Assembly (NCBI RefSeq): GCF_036345995.1
Contig: NZ_CP107797.1
Span: 186,001-250,000 of the forward strand
Length of the DNA: 64,000 nt
DNA from: Streptomyces sp. NBC_00557
GTDB lineage: Bacteria > Actinomycetota > Actinomycetes > Streptomycetales > Streptomycetaceae
Direction of reading: 5' to 3'
The translations under genes were made by a program, and so were the position numbers. The first letter of the stretch is position 1, and every line of letters begins with the position of its first letter. This document shows positions 9,508-17,512 of the stretch, piece after piece. The notes beneath the pieces were generated by a model that ran no database searches, was not told the origin of the DNA, and saw only the letters and a program-made list of their open reading frames with translations.

Positions 9508-10512
9508 TCAGCGGGTTTCGGAGCGGTCGGGGTCCGCGGCAGCGGGGGTGAGGGGGCCGTTGGCCATGAGGATGGAGGTGAGCGGGTAGGGCGGGCCGCT
9601 CGTACCGCCCAGGGTGAAGCAGGGGGTGTTGTCCTCCTCGCGCTGGCCGTTGTAGTGCCAGGTCTGGCCGAGGCGGTCGGTGTGGCCGACGGCGAGGTCG
9701 TAGACGCGGCCCCCGAGGCAGAAGGGTTCGGTGGCCCGCTGCGCCGCCTCCTCCAGGAGGCGGGGCACGACGTCCGCGGTGAGACGAACCTCCACACCGT
9801 CGAGGTGCCCGGTGGCGGTCTGCACCCATCCGCTGCGCTGGGTCGGCGCGTTCAGCGGCGCTCCGATCGCGGTCAGCCAGTACTCCCAGTCGGCCAGCGA
9901 CATGGCGTGGATGTGGACGGTGACGCATGTGTGATCGGAGGTGATCTGCGTGACCTCGAGCCGGCCCGCGTTCTCGGCCCGGAGCCTGGCCGCTGTGACG
10001 GCGGCCGACGGCTGCGTCTGGTTGTCGCCGGCCGTGGGCGGCTCCTGGGCGTCGGCGCTCCGCGCGAAGGCCGGCGCCGGCGCGGCGGCCTGCCGGGCGG
10101 GTGCCGGTTCGGCCGGGGCGGGCGTGCCGTCCGGTGCGTCGTACGAGCCGGGCGCGTTCGCACTCATGGGCACAGGCTCCGGCGCGCCGAGGACGTGCAG
10201 CGGGCGGGATGACGCGGGTACGCCGGAGGTGTCCTCGCCGGCGCGAGGCGTGACGACCGCCTCCCACGGGGGCGGCGCGCCCGGTGCGGGAAGCACAGGA
10301 GTCTCGGTGGCCTCGACGTCGCCGGGCTCCGCCTCCGGCGGACTGTGCCGCGTCTGGTTCTCTTCCCTGAGCCGTCGCAGGGTGTCGGCCCCGCCGGTCT
10401 CCACCAGCCGGCCCTGTGCGTTCAGACCGGCGATGAAGGCGTGGGCGACTTCGGTGAGCCGCGCGGTCAGTTCCTGCTCGGCATCGGTGCCCTCGCCGTA
10501 GGCCATGGTCAT
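9508..10512 (-). CDS. Conserved hypothetical protein translated together with the sigma factor
   Basis: A 334-residue protein whose ATG overlaps the stop of the ECF sigma gene (ATGA). The N-terminal about 50 residues (DAEQELTARLTEVAHAFIAGLNAQGRLVETGG) are helical. A long Pro/Ala-rich linker follows (about residues 55-175), then a folded C-terminal domain (LEVTQITSDHTCVTVHIHAMSLADWEYWLTAIGAP ... LTADVVPRLLEE). It resembles the Streptomyces proteins annotated as BN159_2729 family, which have no known function. The tight coupling suggests a partner or modulator of the sigma factor. Confidence 0.7.
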   Translation of the reverse strand: MTMAYGEGTDAEQELTARLTEVAHAFIAGLNAQGRLVETGGADTLRRLREENQTRHSPPEAEPGDVEATETPVLPAPGAPPPWEAVVTPRAGEDTSGVPASSRPLHVLGAPEPVPMSANAPGSYDAPDGTPAPAEPAPARQAAAPAPAFARSADAQEPPTAGDNQTQPSAAVTAARLRAENAGRLEVTQITSDHTCVTVHIHAMSLADWEYWLTAIGAPLNAPTQRSGWVQTATGHLDGVEVRLTADVVPRLLEEAAQRATEPFCLGGRVYDLAVGHTDRLGQTWHYNGQREEDNTPCFTLGGTSGPPYPLTSILMANGPLTPAAADPDRSETR

Positions 10513-11108
10513 GCCACAGCTCCCACGTAGGCCTTGCGGAGGGAGTCGAGCGCGCGCCACTGGAGTGTTTTGACGGCGGCGTCCGTGGTGCCCATGGTGC
10601 GGGCGGTCTCGTGGACGGACATCTCGCCCAGGAACCGCAGCCGGATGACGTCCTGCTGACGGGGGGTGATCTCGGAGAGGGCGTGACGCAGGTCGTCGAG
10701 TGCGAGCGAGGACAGGACGGTGTCCTCGGGGTTGCCTGCCTCGGGAGCCCAGGCGTCTCCGACCTGGGTGATGTGGTCGACGAAGGTGAGGTGACGTGTC
10801 GTGGCGGTCTTGAAGTGGTCGGTGACCGCGTTGCGTGCGATGGTGCACAGCCAGGCACGGATCGACGTGCCTTTCCACGTGAAAGTGGTGATCTTGGCCC
10901 ATGCCTTCATGAAGACGTCAGCGGTGAGGTCCTCGGCCAGGGCGGTGTTCGATCTGACGCGCCGGCCGATGAGCGCGGCGATGACGCCGTGGTGCATCCG
11001 GTACAGCTCGGCGAACGCCTCGCGGTCGCCCTGCTGGGCACGGGTGATGAGGGCCAGTTCCCCCGTGGCGCCGCCGCCGCGGGCAGCGCTGTGAGCGTGA
11101 GTGGTCAA
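10509..11108 (-). CDS. ECF (sigma-70 family) RNA polymerase sigma factor
   Basis: A 199-residue sigma factor. Region 2 lies near residues 20-100 (DREAFAELYRMHHGVIAALIGRRV, DLTADVFMKAWAKITTF, IRAWLCTIARNAVTDHFK). Region 4 lies near residues 138-195 (LRHALSEITPRQQDVIRLRFLGEMSVHETARTMG). It overlaps the upstream XRE gene and the downstream hypothetical gene by 4 nt each, so the three are one translationally coupled operon. No anti-sigma factor is recognisable; the XRE protein or the downstream protein may take that role. Confidence 0.88.
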   Translation of the reverse strand: MTTHAHSAARGGGATGELALITRAQQGDREAFAELYRMHHGVIAALIGRRVRSNTALAEDLTADVFMKAWAKITTFTWKGTSIRAWLCTIARNAVTDHFKTATTRHLTFVDHITQVGDAWAPEAGNPEDTVLSSLALDDLRHALSEITPRQQDVIRLRFLGEMSVHETARTMGTTDAAVKTLQWRALDSLRKAYVGAVA

Positions 11109-11530
11109 GGGTGCTCCCGATCGTGCGTGGACAGAAGTGAGGCGGGCTCGTCGGCGGAACCGAGGGGGTGGTGCGAGGACCGCATCCGGGCCGGGGCCCC
11201 GGGGACAGGGCCGGGCCGGTCGTCACCCGGCCGCGTGCCGGTCGAGGCCCCCGCGCCGGAAGCGGTGACGGTCCTGGTCAGGCACACGCTGCCGTGGGGA
11301 GGACGATTGCCGCGCATCGTCTGCGGGTCGTCGTAGACGAGCGCGTCGAGCCGGACGCTGTAGGCGTCGCGCAGCGTCCAGAGGGTCGCGAGGCTCGGCT
11401 GTTTCGTTCCGGTCGCGAGCCGGTGGAGCGTCGACCTGCTGATTCCGGTGCGCTGCGCCATGTCGGCGACGCTTTCGTCACCGAATTCCCTGGCCTTTAC
11501 CAGGAGCATGGCCATGTGAAGGCGAAGCAT
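11105..11530 (-). CDS. XRE-family helix-turn-helix regulator, first gene of the sigma operon
   Basis: A roughly 141-residue protein with an N-terminal HTH (LLVKAREFGDESVADMAQRTG, ISRSTLHRLATGTKQPSLATLWTLRDA) and a Pro/Gly-rich tail of about 65 residues without predicted structure. ATG 11530 is taken as the start; a TTG at 11536 in frame, closer to the GAGGGGG box, is an alternative. Its stop overlaps the start of the sigma gene. It probably regulates its own operon and the divergent XRE gene. Confidence 0.75.
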   Translation of the reverse strand: MLRLHMAMLLVKAREFGDESVADMAQRTGISRSTLHRLATGTKQPSLATLWTLRDAYSVRLDALVYDDPQTMRGNRPPHGSVCLTRTVTASGAGASTGTRPGDDRPGPVPGAPARMRSSHHPLGSADEPASLLSTHDREHP

Positions 11531-11580
11531 GGTCAAAAGACCCCCTCAGCAACGTGCGTCAGTGTGGCTAACCCACACGC

Positions 11581-11710
11581 GCGCAACATATGCAAGTTGC
11601 CGGGCATGAGTGACGCAAGAGTATTTTGATTCGCACACAGATGCGACATTCGGGAGATGGCCTGCAGAAATGCCGATCTAGGTTGTGACCTGCAAAGGTG
11701 CACGCGTGCA
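11581..11710. promoter_or_regulatory. Divergent promoter region with TGCA-type palindromes
   Basis: The gap between two divergent XRE genes carries the perfect 12-bp palindrome TGCACGCGTGCA (11699-11710) and further TTGCA/TGCAA half sites (GCGCAACATATGCAAGTTGC near 11581-11600). These are plausible XRE operators. Confidence 0.4.
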
Positions 11711-11750
11711 ACCAGCATGGGACAACGTGCGTGCGCGCTACCCTCCGACC

Positions 11751-12314
11751 ATGCGGAGTGCGAAGGAATCCCCCCACGAAATCCGGACCGAACGGCAGGC
11801 TCGGGCGCAGCTGGTGGGCGCCTATCTCACAAGAGCTGCGATGGCAGCCGGATTCGACGTCCGCCGGCGACAGGGCGGCCGGGCGCAACTGGCGGCCGCG
11901 ACCGGTCTGAGCCTGACCACCATCAGCCGGACGCTGGACGGCAAAACCTTCCCGTTGGCCTCGCAATTGACGAAGTGGGCGGCAGTCCTCAACCTTGATC
12001 ACCGGATCATGATGGTGGAGAGCGGTTTCGTTCCCGAGCAGCGAGGGCCTCAACCGCCCCGGCGCGGAACGAACTCGGCGACGCTCTCGCCGGACGAGGC
12101 CATGACCGCGTGGAGAATCACCGATCCCATCATTCGCAGGACGCTGACCGGGAGCATCGTCCACGCGATCGAACTCCAGGCGGAAATCGACGCGGCCCGG
12201 GAACCGGGGCCCTGCAGGGAAACAAGTGCACGCGGCGCACACGCAGATGACACCGCTCCGGCCGGGATCCCTTGGCGCGGATCACCGCATGCCGGTGGTC
12301 CCGGCATGAACTGA
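11751..12314 (+). CDS. XRE-like helix-turn-helix protein
   Basis: A 187-residue protein from ATG 11751. An HTH lies at about residues 20-75 (RAQLVGAYLTRAAMAAGFDVR, GRAQLAAATGLSLTTISRTLDGKTFPLASQLTKWAAVL). The middle part contains IMMVESGFVP and DEAMTAWRITDPIIRRTLTGSIVHAIELQAEI, and a disordered tail follows. It is divergent from the XRE-sigma operon and shares its palindrome-containing promoter region. No clear ribosome-binding site precedes the ATG. Confidence 0.65.
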   Translation: MRSAKESPHEIRTERQARAQLVGAYLTRAAMAAGFDVRRRQGGRAQLAAATGLSLTTISRTLDGKTFPLASQLTKWAAVLNLDHRIMMVESGFVPEQRGPQPPRRGTNSATLSPDEAMTAWRITDPIIRRTLTGSIVHAIELQAEIDAAREPGPCRETSARGAHADDTAPAGIPWRGSPHAGGPGMN

Positions 12315-12656
12315 CCGCCCGAGCGGCTGTGCGCCCGGCCGGCCCGGCATCGTGGGTGGAGCGGGCGGCCCTGCGGACGTCGTCCGCTCCGGTCCGTGCC
12401 GGTGGCCCGGCTCTTCGACCGGGGCGCCGCGCACCGATCACCGGCGGCATCCCCGGGCCTGCGGCCGTGAGAATCGAGCACATGGACGCCAGCCGGGTCC
12501 GTCACCCTCGGCCATGGCTCTCCCGCTAAGCTCGGCGGAATCTTCCCGGAATCCAGCGCCTGCACCACGGCTCACGGTCACAGGGAGAGCGAGGGATATC
12601 CTCCTGCCGTGCCGGCATTCAGCGGGTCGGAAAGGCCACGCCGAGAGGGGTAGCAG
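12315..12656. other. 340-bp intergenic region, no gene seen
   Basis: No frame on either strand shows a start with a ribosome-binding site or a recognisable motif. Confidence 0.5.
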
Positions 12657-12920
12657 GTGCTTGTCGTACATGGAGCCCCCATGACCGCCGTCGTGCGCAG
12701 CAGCACCGGCGAGGCGGTGGTTCTGCTTTCCGGCGACTCGCTCCGGCAGCTATCGGAGACGACGTTCACCGACATGATCAAGGCTGCTGCCGCCGTTCTC
12801 AGCGCCGCGGAGCTCAAGACCGTCAACAACGCCGTTCCCGAACTCGGCGCAGGCCCGCCGGATTTCCATGTTCATGTCGACGGAAACGAGTTGACGGTCT
12901 ACAGACTGACCGTCGGCTGA
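12657..12920 (+). CDS. Conserved-looking hypothetical protein
   Basis: An 87-residue soluble protein from GTG 12657, with GAGAGGGG upstream (ATG 12681 is an alternative without a good site). Segments such as TGEAVVLLSGDSLRQLSETTFTDMIKAAAAVLSAAEL and PPDFHVHVDGNELTVYRLTVG suggest a compact alpha/beta fold. No family is recognised. It is the nearest plus-strand gene upstream of peptide A2. Confidence 0.6.
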   Translation: MLVVHGAPMTAVVRSSTGEAVVLLSGDSLRQLSETTFTDMIKAAAAVLSAAELKTVNNAVPELGAGPPDFHVHVDGNELTVYRLTVG

Positions 12921-13325
12921 GCTCTGCCCGCGCCTGACGAACGCGATTCGTCTTCTCCTCCCTCGGGCCGGGTGCCGGCGAAACGCCCTTCCGCGGGCGA
13001 AAGGCCGGCAGAAATCGCCTTTGTGCGGGGCCTGTTGAACCGGGCGGCCGCAGCGGCACGTCCGGAGGGCGTGTATCGAAAGCGGATCTCGCCGTGAGAA
13101 CGCTCTTGATTCTGTTGCCGAGAGGCAAAAATCCCGGCCGGTCGAGCGGCTTTTACGGCGGCCGGCCACCGAAGTTCGGCGTGGTCGAGCTTCCTGAGCG
13201 CCACGCGGCCGCGGTGCCGCACCGTCGCAGTCGTACCTGGTCATGCCGTAGGAGCGAACAGAGGTGCGGCTGTGGATGAATGTCTGATTTGGATTGTTTG
13301 CGCTTTTCCTTCGGTTTCAGCTACT
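12921..13325. other. 400-bp intergenic region, no gene seen
   Basis: No convincing gene is seen. The segment around 13260-13325 is AT-richer and leads into the tandem operator of peptide gene A2. Confidence 0.5.
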
Positions 13326-13364
13326 GTCCGGAGCCTCCGGACGAAACGTCCGGAGACTTTGGAC
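13326..13364 (+). promoter_or_regulatory. Tandem 17-bp inverted repeats, operator O2 of peptide gene A2
   Basis: GTCC-N9-GGAC at 13326-13342 and 13348-13364, with the same 22-bp start-to-start period as upstream of peptide gene A1. The first repeat is a near-perfect palindrome (GTCCGGAGCCTCCGGAC). A leader of about 265 nt follows before the coding start. Confidence 0.7.
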
Positions 13365-13629
13365 GGCGGGCGGTTCTCCCCCCGGCTCCGCCGTGCCCCG
13401 ACTCCGCAGCCGGGTGTCCGCATGACCCGGCTGCGGAGGCGGGGGCTTCCCGCCGTCCACCGACCCTGCGGCGCGGCCGTGCAGACAGCCTGCTGCTCAC
13501 TCGCTGTCAGCCGGAACGCGCCGGCAGGCCGGAACGAGACCGGACAGCGGCCCGGCGGCTCATCGGGGCGCACCTCACCGGAACTCGTCTTGTCCACACA
13601 CCACTTGAAGGATCAAAGGAGTCTTTTCA

Positions 13630-13841
13630 TGAACACCGACCAGCTCGACGCCGAGACCGCGGAACTGCTGCCGGGACGTGAGGCGCTCGGCAAGTTCTCG
13701 TTCAACTTCACCAAGATGACCACCGTCACGAAGAAAGTGGCACACGTGGACGCCCACAACGAGTCGGCCGCGCTGAACCAGTGCTCGCCGTACGCGGTCG
13801 CCCAGTCCGAGGCCGCGCAGAGCATCAGCGTGCAGCAGTAA
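13630..13841 (+). CDS. 70-residue peptide A2, candidate RiPP precursor
   Basis: Paralogue of peptide A1, with 53 of 70 residues identical by my count. ATG 13630 follows an AAAGGAG box. Conserved blocks are AETAELLPGREALGKFSF, KKVAHVDAHNES and a C-terminus of QSISVQQ. It has a single Cys at residue 52, in NQCSPYAVAQS, where A1 has Asp. There is no signal peptide or membrane helix. Downstream come a terminator and then a membrane M50 protease with an RRE-like N-terminus, which suggests that the peptide is recognised and cleaved by it. The type of modification, if any, is not apparent: no radical SAM, YcaO, LanM or similar enzyme is nearby. Confidence 0.72.
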
Positions 13842-13852
13842 CACCTGATGAG

Positions 13853-13889
13853 GCAGGGCCGGGCCGGCAGCAGACGGACCCGGCCCTGC
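13853..13889 (+). terminator. Hairpin terminator after peptide A2
   Basis: An 11-bp perfect stem (GCAGGGCCGGG/CCCGGCCCTGC) with a 15-nt loop, 12 bp after the stop codon. It would lower read-through into the M50 protease gene, giving more peptide than protease. The remaining about 320 bp up to 14211 hold no recognisable gene. Confidence 0.55.
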
Positions 13890-14211
13890 TGCCCGGCCGG
13901 CTCCGCGGATGCTCAGCGCGCCGCGCCGCTTCCCCGCTGATGGTGCGCCACGAGCCGGGTGCTGCCACCGCAGCCGGCAGGGGACGCCGCGAGCGCGCTT
14001 CCGGCCCGCACCGGTCCCGCGGGCCGAGCCCCTCCGCGTCGAAGCGGCCCTCCTCGAACCCCACCCCACCCCACCGCACATCCGCCGCCCGTGACCGGTC
14101 CCCGTGCGGTCGCACCCCCCGGGCGGCTGCCGGGATGCAACGACCCCCCACCGGCATCCGCCGCACACCGCGCACACATGTCGAACCGTCAGATGCGCCC
14201 AGGAGAAGACC

Positions 14212-16116
14212 ATGCCGGCGTCCGAAGACAACAGCAGCCTCACCACCCTCCAGGCCAGCGCTCCGCGCCCCGGGCAGGCGGCCGCCACTCCCGCATCCGA
14301 TCCCGTCGCGCACCCGGCACCCGCCACGACGGCCGGCAGCCCCCCATCCCCGCGCGCCGCGCCCGTCCCGCGCCTGAGCCAGGGTCTGCAGACCCTCGGC
14401 GAGTACAAGGGGTCGGGCACCACCGAGCGCCGGTACATCGTCCGCCGCGGCGACGGACAGGTCATCCAGCTGTCGCGCCTGCTGTACCTCGTCGTCAGCA
14501 GCGTCGACGGCGTCCGCGACGCCGAGACGATCTCCCACCGGGTCAGCGGCCGCTACGGGGCCGAGGTCACCACGGAGAACATCGTCCACCTCGTGGACCA
14601 CAAGCTCGCCCCGCTCGGGATCACCGCCCCCCTCGCAGACCGCCCCGGCGAGGTCGTCGCTCCCCGCCTTGATCTGCTGCTGGCCCTGCGCGGCCACACA
14701 GTGATCTTCCACGAGGGGCAGGTGGCCCGCATCGCCGCCGCGCTCGCGTGGCTGCACCGGCCTTCGGTGGTGGTGCCGGCCCTCGCGGGCGTCGTCGCCA
14801 TGGACGTGTGGCTGTTCGCCGTCCACGGAGCCATGACCCCCGTGCTGCAAGTGCTCGAACAGCCGCTGTGGATGCTCATCATCTTCGCACTGACCGTGGC
14901 CTCCCTCCTCTTCCACGAGTTCGGGCACGCGTCTGCCTGCCGGTACAGCGGAGCAGTGCCCGGGAAGATCGGATGCGGCATCTTCCTGATCTGGCCCTCC
15001 ATGTACACGGACGTCACCGACGTGTACCGGATCGGGAGAACCGGCCGTCTGCGCACCGGACTGGGCGGCGTCTACTTCAACGCCCTCTTCATGCTGGCCC
15101 TCACCGCGGCCTACCTGCTCACCGGCCAGTCCTTCCTTCTCGCCGCCGTGTATCTCGCGCACTTCGAAGTCCTCGAGCAGCTCATGCCGGCGGTGCGGCT
15201 GGACGGCTACTACATCCTGGGCGACCTGGCCGGCGTCCCCGACCTGTACGGCAAGGTCAAGCCGATCCTGCTGAGCCTGCTGCCCGGGCGCCACCAGGCC
15301 GCCGCGCAGGTGGCAGACCTCAGGGGCTCCGCGCGCACCATCGTGACGGTGTGGGTCCTGACCATGGTTCCGCTGGTGCTCGCCGAGGCCGCGTACGCCC
15401 TGTGGAACCTGCCGCGCGTGCTGGCCACCGCGGCACGCGGCCTGCACGACCAATGCCTGGGAACGATCGCGGCGTTCACCGCCGGGCACACGGCGGCCGG
15501 GCTGGTCGGCGTGATCGGCGCGCTCATGCTGCTGTGCCCCATGGCGGGAGGCGCCTACCTCGTCTCCCGACTGGCGGTCCGCCTGTGGCGCGCTGCCGTG
15601 AAGGCCACTGAAGGAAGACCGGTGGTGCGCCTGGCGCTCGCCGCCGCCACCGCCGCCGGCTGCACCGTCCTGGCCACCGCCTGGATGCAGGGCCTGACCC
15701 CCCAGCCGCTTCCCCAGGCGGCCCCGGTCACCCCCGTCCTGCAACCGGACCACCCCGCACCGCGCACCGCGTCCCCCAGCCCCGCACACACCACCGGGAC
15801 GCATCCGGCCACCCGCCGCGACGCCGGCGCCACTCCCGAGCAGAGCCGCTCCGCGCCCGCCCCCCACCCCACCGCACGCGGCCCGCACACCGGCGCGGCC
15901 CCTTCGCCCACCGCGTCACCGGCGACCCCCACACCCGGCACCGGCACACCGGGCCCCACGACATCGGCCGGCACCACCAGCCCGCTTCCCTCGCCCAGCG
16001 CGTCCCCGAGCCCGCCCCCCACCGCGTCGCCCTCCCTCACTTCCTCGCCCTCGCAGCCTCCGTCCACCTCGCCCTCGGCCCCGGCGACCGCGCCGTCGAC
16101 CCCGAGCCATCTCTGA
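14212..16116 (+). CDS. Membrane M50-type metalloprotease with N-terminal RRE (PqqD-like) domain
   Basis: A 634-residue protein from ATG 14212 (AGGAG upstream). After a Pro/Ala-rich N-terminus, residues about 60-140 (GSGTTERRYIVRRGDGQVIQLS, LLYLVVSSVDGVRDAETISHRV, ENIVHLVDHKLAPLGI) fit a PqqD/RRE-like wing. Several membrane helices follow. The zinc motif HEFGH (His235, Glu236, His239) lies in a helix, and the distal ligand motif LDGYY (Asp331) is present. The last about 110 residues are a Pro/Ser/Thr-rich tail after a final membrane helix. RRE domains bind RiPP leader peptides and membrane M50 proteases occur in some RiPP loci, so this protein probably binds and cleaves peptides A1/A2. The substrate is inferred from position. 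Confidence 0.8.
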   Translation: MPASEDNSSLTTLQASAPRPGQAAATPASDPVAHPAPATTAGSPPSPRAAPVPRLSQGLQTLGEYKGSGTTERRYIVRRGDGQVIQLSRLLYLVVSSVDGVRDAETISHRVSGRYGAEVTTENIVHLVDHKLAPLGITAPLADRPGEVVAPRLDLLLALRGHTVIFHEGQVARIAAALAWLHRPSVVVPALAGVVAMDVWLFAVHGAMTPVLQVLEQPLWMLIIFALTVASLLFHEFGHASACRYSGAVPGKIGCGIFLIWPSMYTDVTDVYRIGRTGRLRTGLGGVYFNALFMLALTAAYLLTGQSFLLAAVYLAHFEVLEQLMPAVRLDGYYILGDLAGVPDLYGKVKPILLSLLPGRHQAAAQVADLRGSARTIVTVWVLTMVPLVLAEAAYALWNLPRVLATAARGLHDQCLGTIAAFTAGHTAAGLVGVIGALMLLCPMAGGAYLVSRLAVRLWRAAVKATEGRPVVRLALAAATAAGCTVLATAWMQGLTPQPLPQAAPVTPVLQPDHPAPRTASPSPAHTTGTHPATRRDAGATPEQSRSAPAPHPTARGPHTGAAPSPTASPATPTPGTGTPGPTTSAGTTSPLPSPSASPSPPPTASPSLTSSPSQPPSTSPSAPATAPSTPSHL

Positions 16117-16151
16117 CCCCACGCATGATCACCCCCTCGCAGGAGAACACC

Positions 16152-16844
16152 ATGCAGCACCGCAAGCCGCACACGTCCAAGGCCGCCAAGACCGCCGTCC
16201 GGCTCGGCGCCGCCCTCACCGCCGGCCTGGCCATGACGGCCGTCACCACCGCGGCACGCGCCACCCCTGGCCGCGCCGGCGTCTTCCACGACGTCGCCAC
16301 CGCCGTCGACGCCGCGCTCAGCCACGCAGACAGGACTCACGTGAACCAGTTCGACCAATCCTTCGCGATCCACGAATACGGCCCCTCCGTCGCCGTGACG
16401 GCCAACAACCGGGCCACCGCGGTATCGGCGGGATGCTCCCCCGCCGACCCCTGCCGTTCCGTCGCCCTCTCCTACCAGATCCTCACCACGGCCGGCCGCA
16501 GCGCGCGCCTGATCAACGCCACCAACCTCAGCAGGTCCGTCAACGAACACTGCCCGGCATGCCAGACCCTGGCCGCCGCCTACCAGTTCGTCGTCGCCAC
16601 ACCCCGGCAGTTCAGTCTGAGCCGCCAGGCACGCGAGCAACTGAACGGCATCAGCCGCCAGGTGGCCGCCCTCAAGACGTCCCGCCTGCCGATCGAACAG
16701 ATCACCCAGCGGGCCGACGAACTCGCCCGGCAGGTCAAGGCCGTCCTCGACCGCGAGGCCGCACGCGCACCGCGCACCAGCGGCGGCAGCGACCCCCTGG
16801 CCGACTTCACGCCGACGGTGACCATGCACCGCCACGTCCGCTGA
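16152..16844 (+). CDS. Secreted protein with CxxxxxC and CxxC motifs, linked to the M50 protease
   Basis: A 230-residue protein from ATG 16152 with an AGGAG box, 35 bp after the protease gene, so probably cotranscribed. It has an N-terminal signal sequence (VRLGAALTAGLAMTAVTTAARA). The mature part has CSPADPC and CPAC motifs within about 65 residues (RSVALSYQILTTAGRSARLINATNLSRSVNEHC), then a long charged helix (QFSLSRQAREQLNGISRQVA). The cysteine pairs suggest disulfides outside the cell. No family is recognised; the context suggests an accessory or receptor role in the peptide system. Confidence 0.7.
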   Translation: MQHRKPHTSKAAKTAVRLGAALTAGLAMTAVTTAARATPGRAGVFHDVATAVDAALSHADRTHVNQFDQSFAIHEYGPSVAVTANNRATAVSAGCSPADPCRSVALSYQILTTAGRSARLINATNLSRSVNEHCPACQTLAAAYQFVVATPRQFSLSRQAREQLNGISRQVAALKTSRLPIEQITQRADELARQVKAVLDREAARAPRTSGGSDPLADFTPTVTMHRHVR

Positions 16845-16913
16845 CCCGCCTCCGGCCCCGACCGCGGCCCGCGCCCCCGCGGGTGACGGACACCCGCACC
16901 GCCTGGCAGAAGT

Positions 16914-17220
16914 TCACCGCCCCCTGTGGACGCCGTCGTCACGGCCGGCGGTGTGGTGCGTCTCCGCGGCGAGGATCGCCGCGAGTTTGCCGAGGCTCTG
17001 ACGGAAGCCGATGCCGATCCCTGCGACGAAGTCCGCGGAGTCGGCAGCGGTGTCGGTGATCCGCCAGTGGACGTCGAGGTCCGTGCCGGTCTCGGTGGAC
17101 CGGAGGCCGAGGCCGACGTGGGCGGTGAAGGCGGGGGTGCCGTCGGGAGGCGGAGGGGAAAGGCGGTAGGCGAGGCGCTCACCGGTGCGTACGTCGTCGA
17201 CGACCCCCTCCGCCCGACGA
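16914..17220 (-). pseudogene. SRPBCC-family fragment
   Basis: The minus strand carries GERLAYRLSPPPPDGTPAF, then AHVGLGLRSTETGTDLDVHWRITDT and GIGFRQSLGKLAAILA, the C-terminal half of a polyketide-cyclase/dehydrase-like SRPBCC protein. Upstream, the frame loses homology and becomes Arg-rich, with an apparent frameshift near 17215. The N-terminal half is absent. Confidence 0.5.
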
Positions 17221-17427
17221 CCGCGTCGGAGCCGTCGGCGTCCTCGGCATCGCGGAGCACACCGGCCTGAGCCCCGCGGGCCGGCGGGGAGTGCGGCCGC
17301 TGCTCGGTCAGGAAGCGCGCCAGGGCCCGTCGTTCAGCGGCGTCGGTTCGGCGATGCGGTATGGCTCGGCGATGTCCTCGGCGGCGTTGCAAGGGACGAT
17401 GTGCGGTCCCCGACCAGGCCGTTCATG

Positions 17428-17466
17428 GGCATGAGGCGGGGCCGTGGCACGGCCCCGCCTCATGCC
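17428..17466. terminator. Strong bidirectional hairpin
   Basis: GGCATGAGGCGGGGCCGTG and its exact complement surround a single G, which gives a long stem with a tight loop centred at 17447. It lies just past the stop of the MFS gene (17513), whose operon it would end. Confidence 0.75.
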
Positions 17467-17512
17467 GGCGCCCTGGGCCCGCGCGGACCGACAACCGGTC
17501 ACGGCAACGGCG

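Noticed and set aside
13825..15888. A 687-codon minus-strand open frame opposite the M50 protease.
   Set aside because: Gly/Arg-rich shadow frame; the plus strand has HEFGH, the RRE-like part, a good ribosome-binding site and membrane helices.
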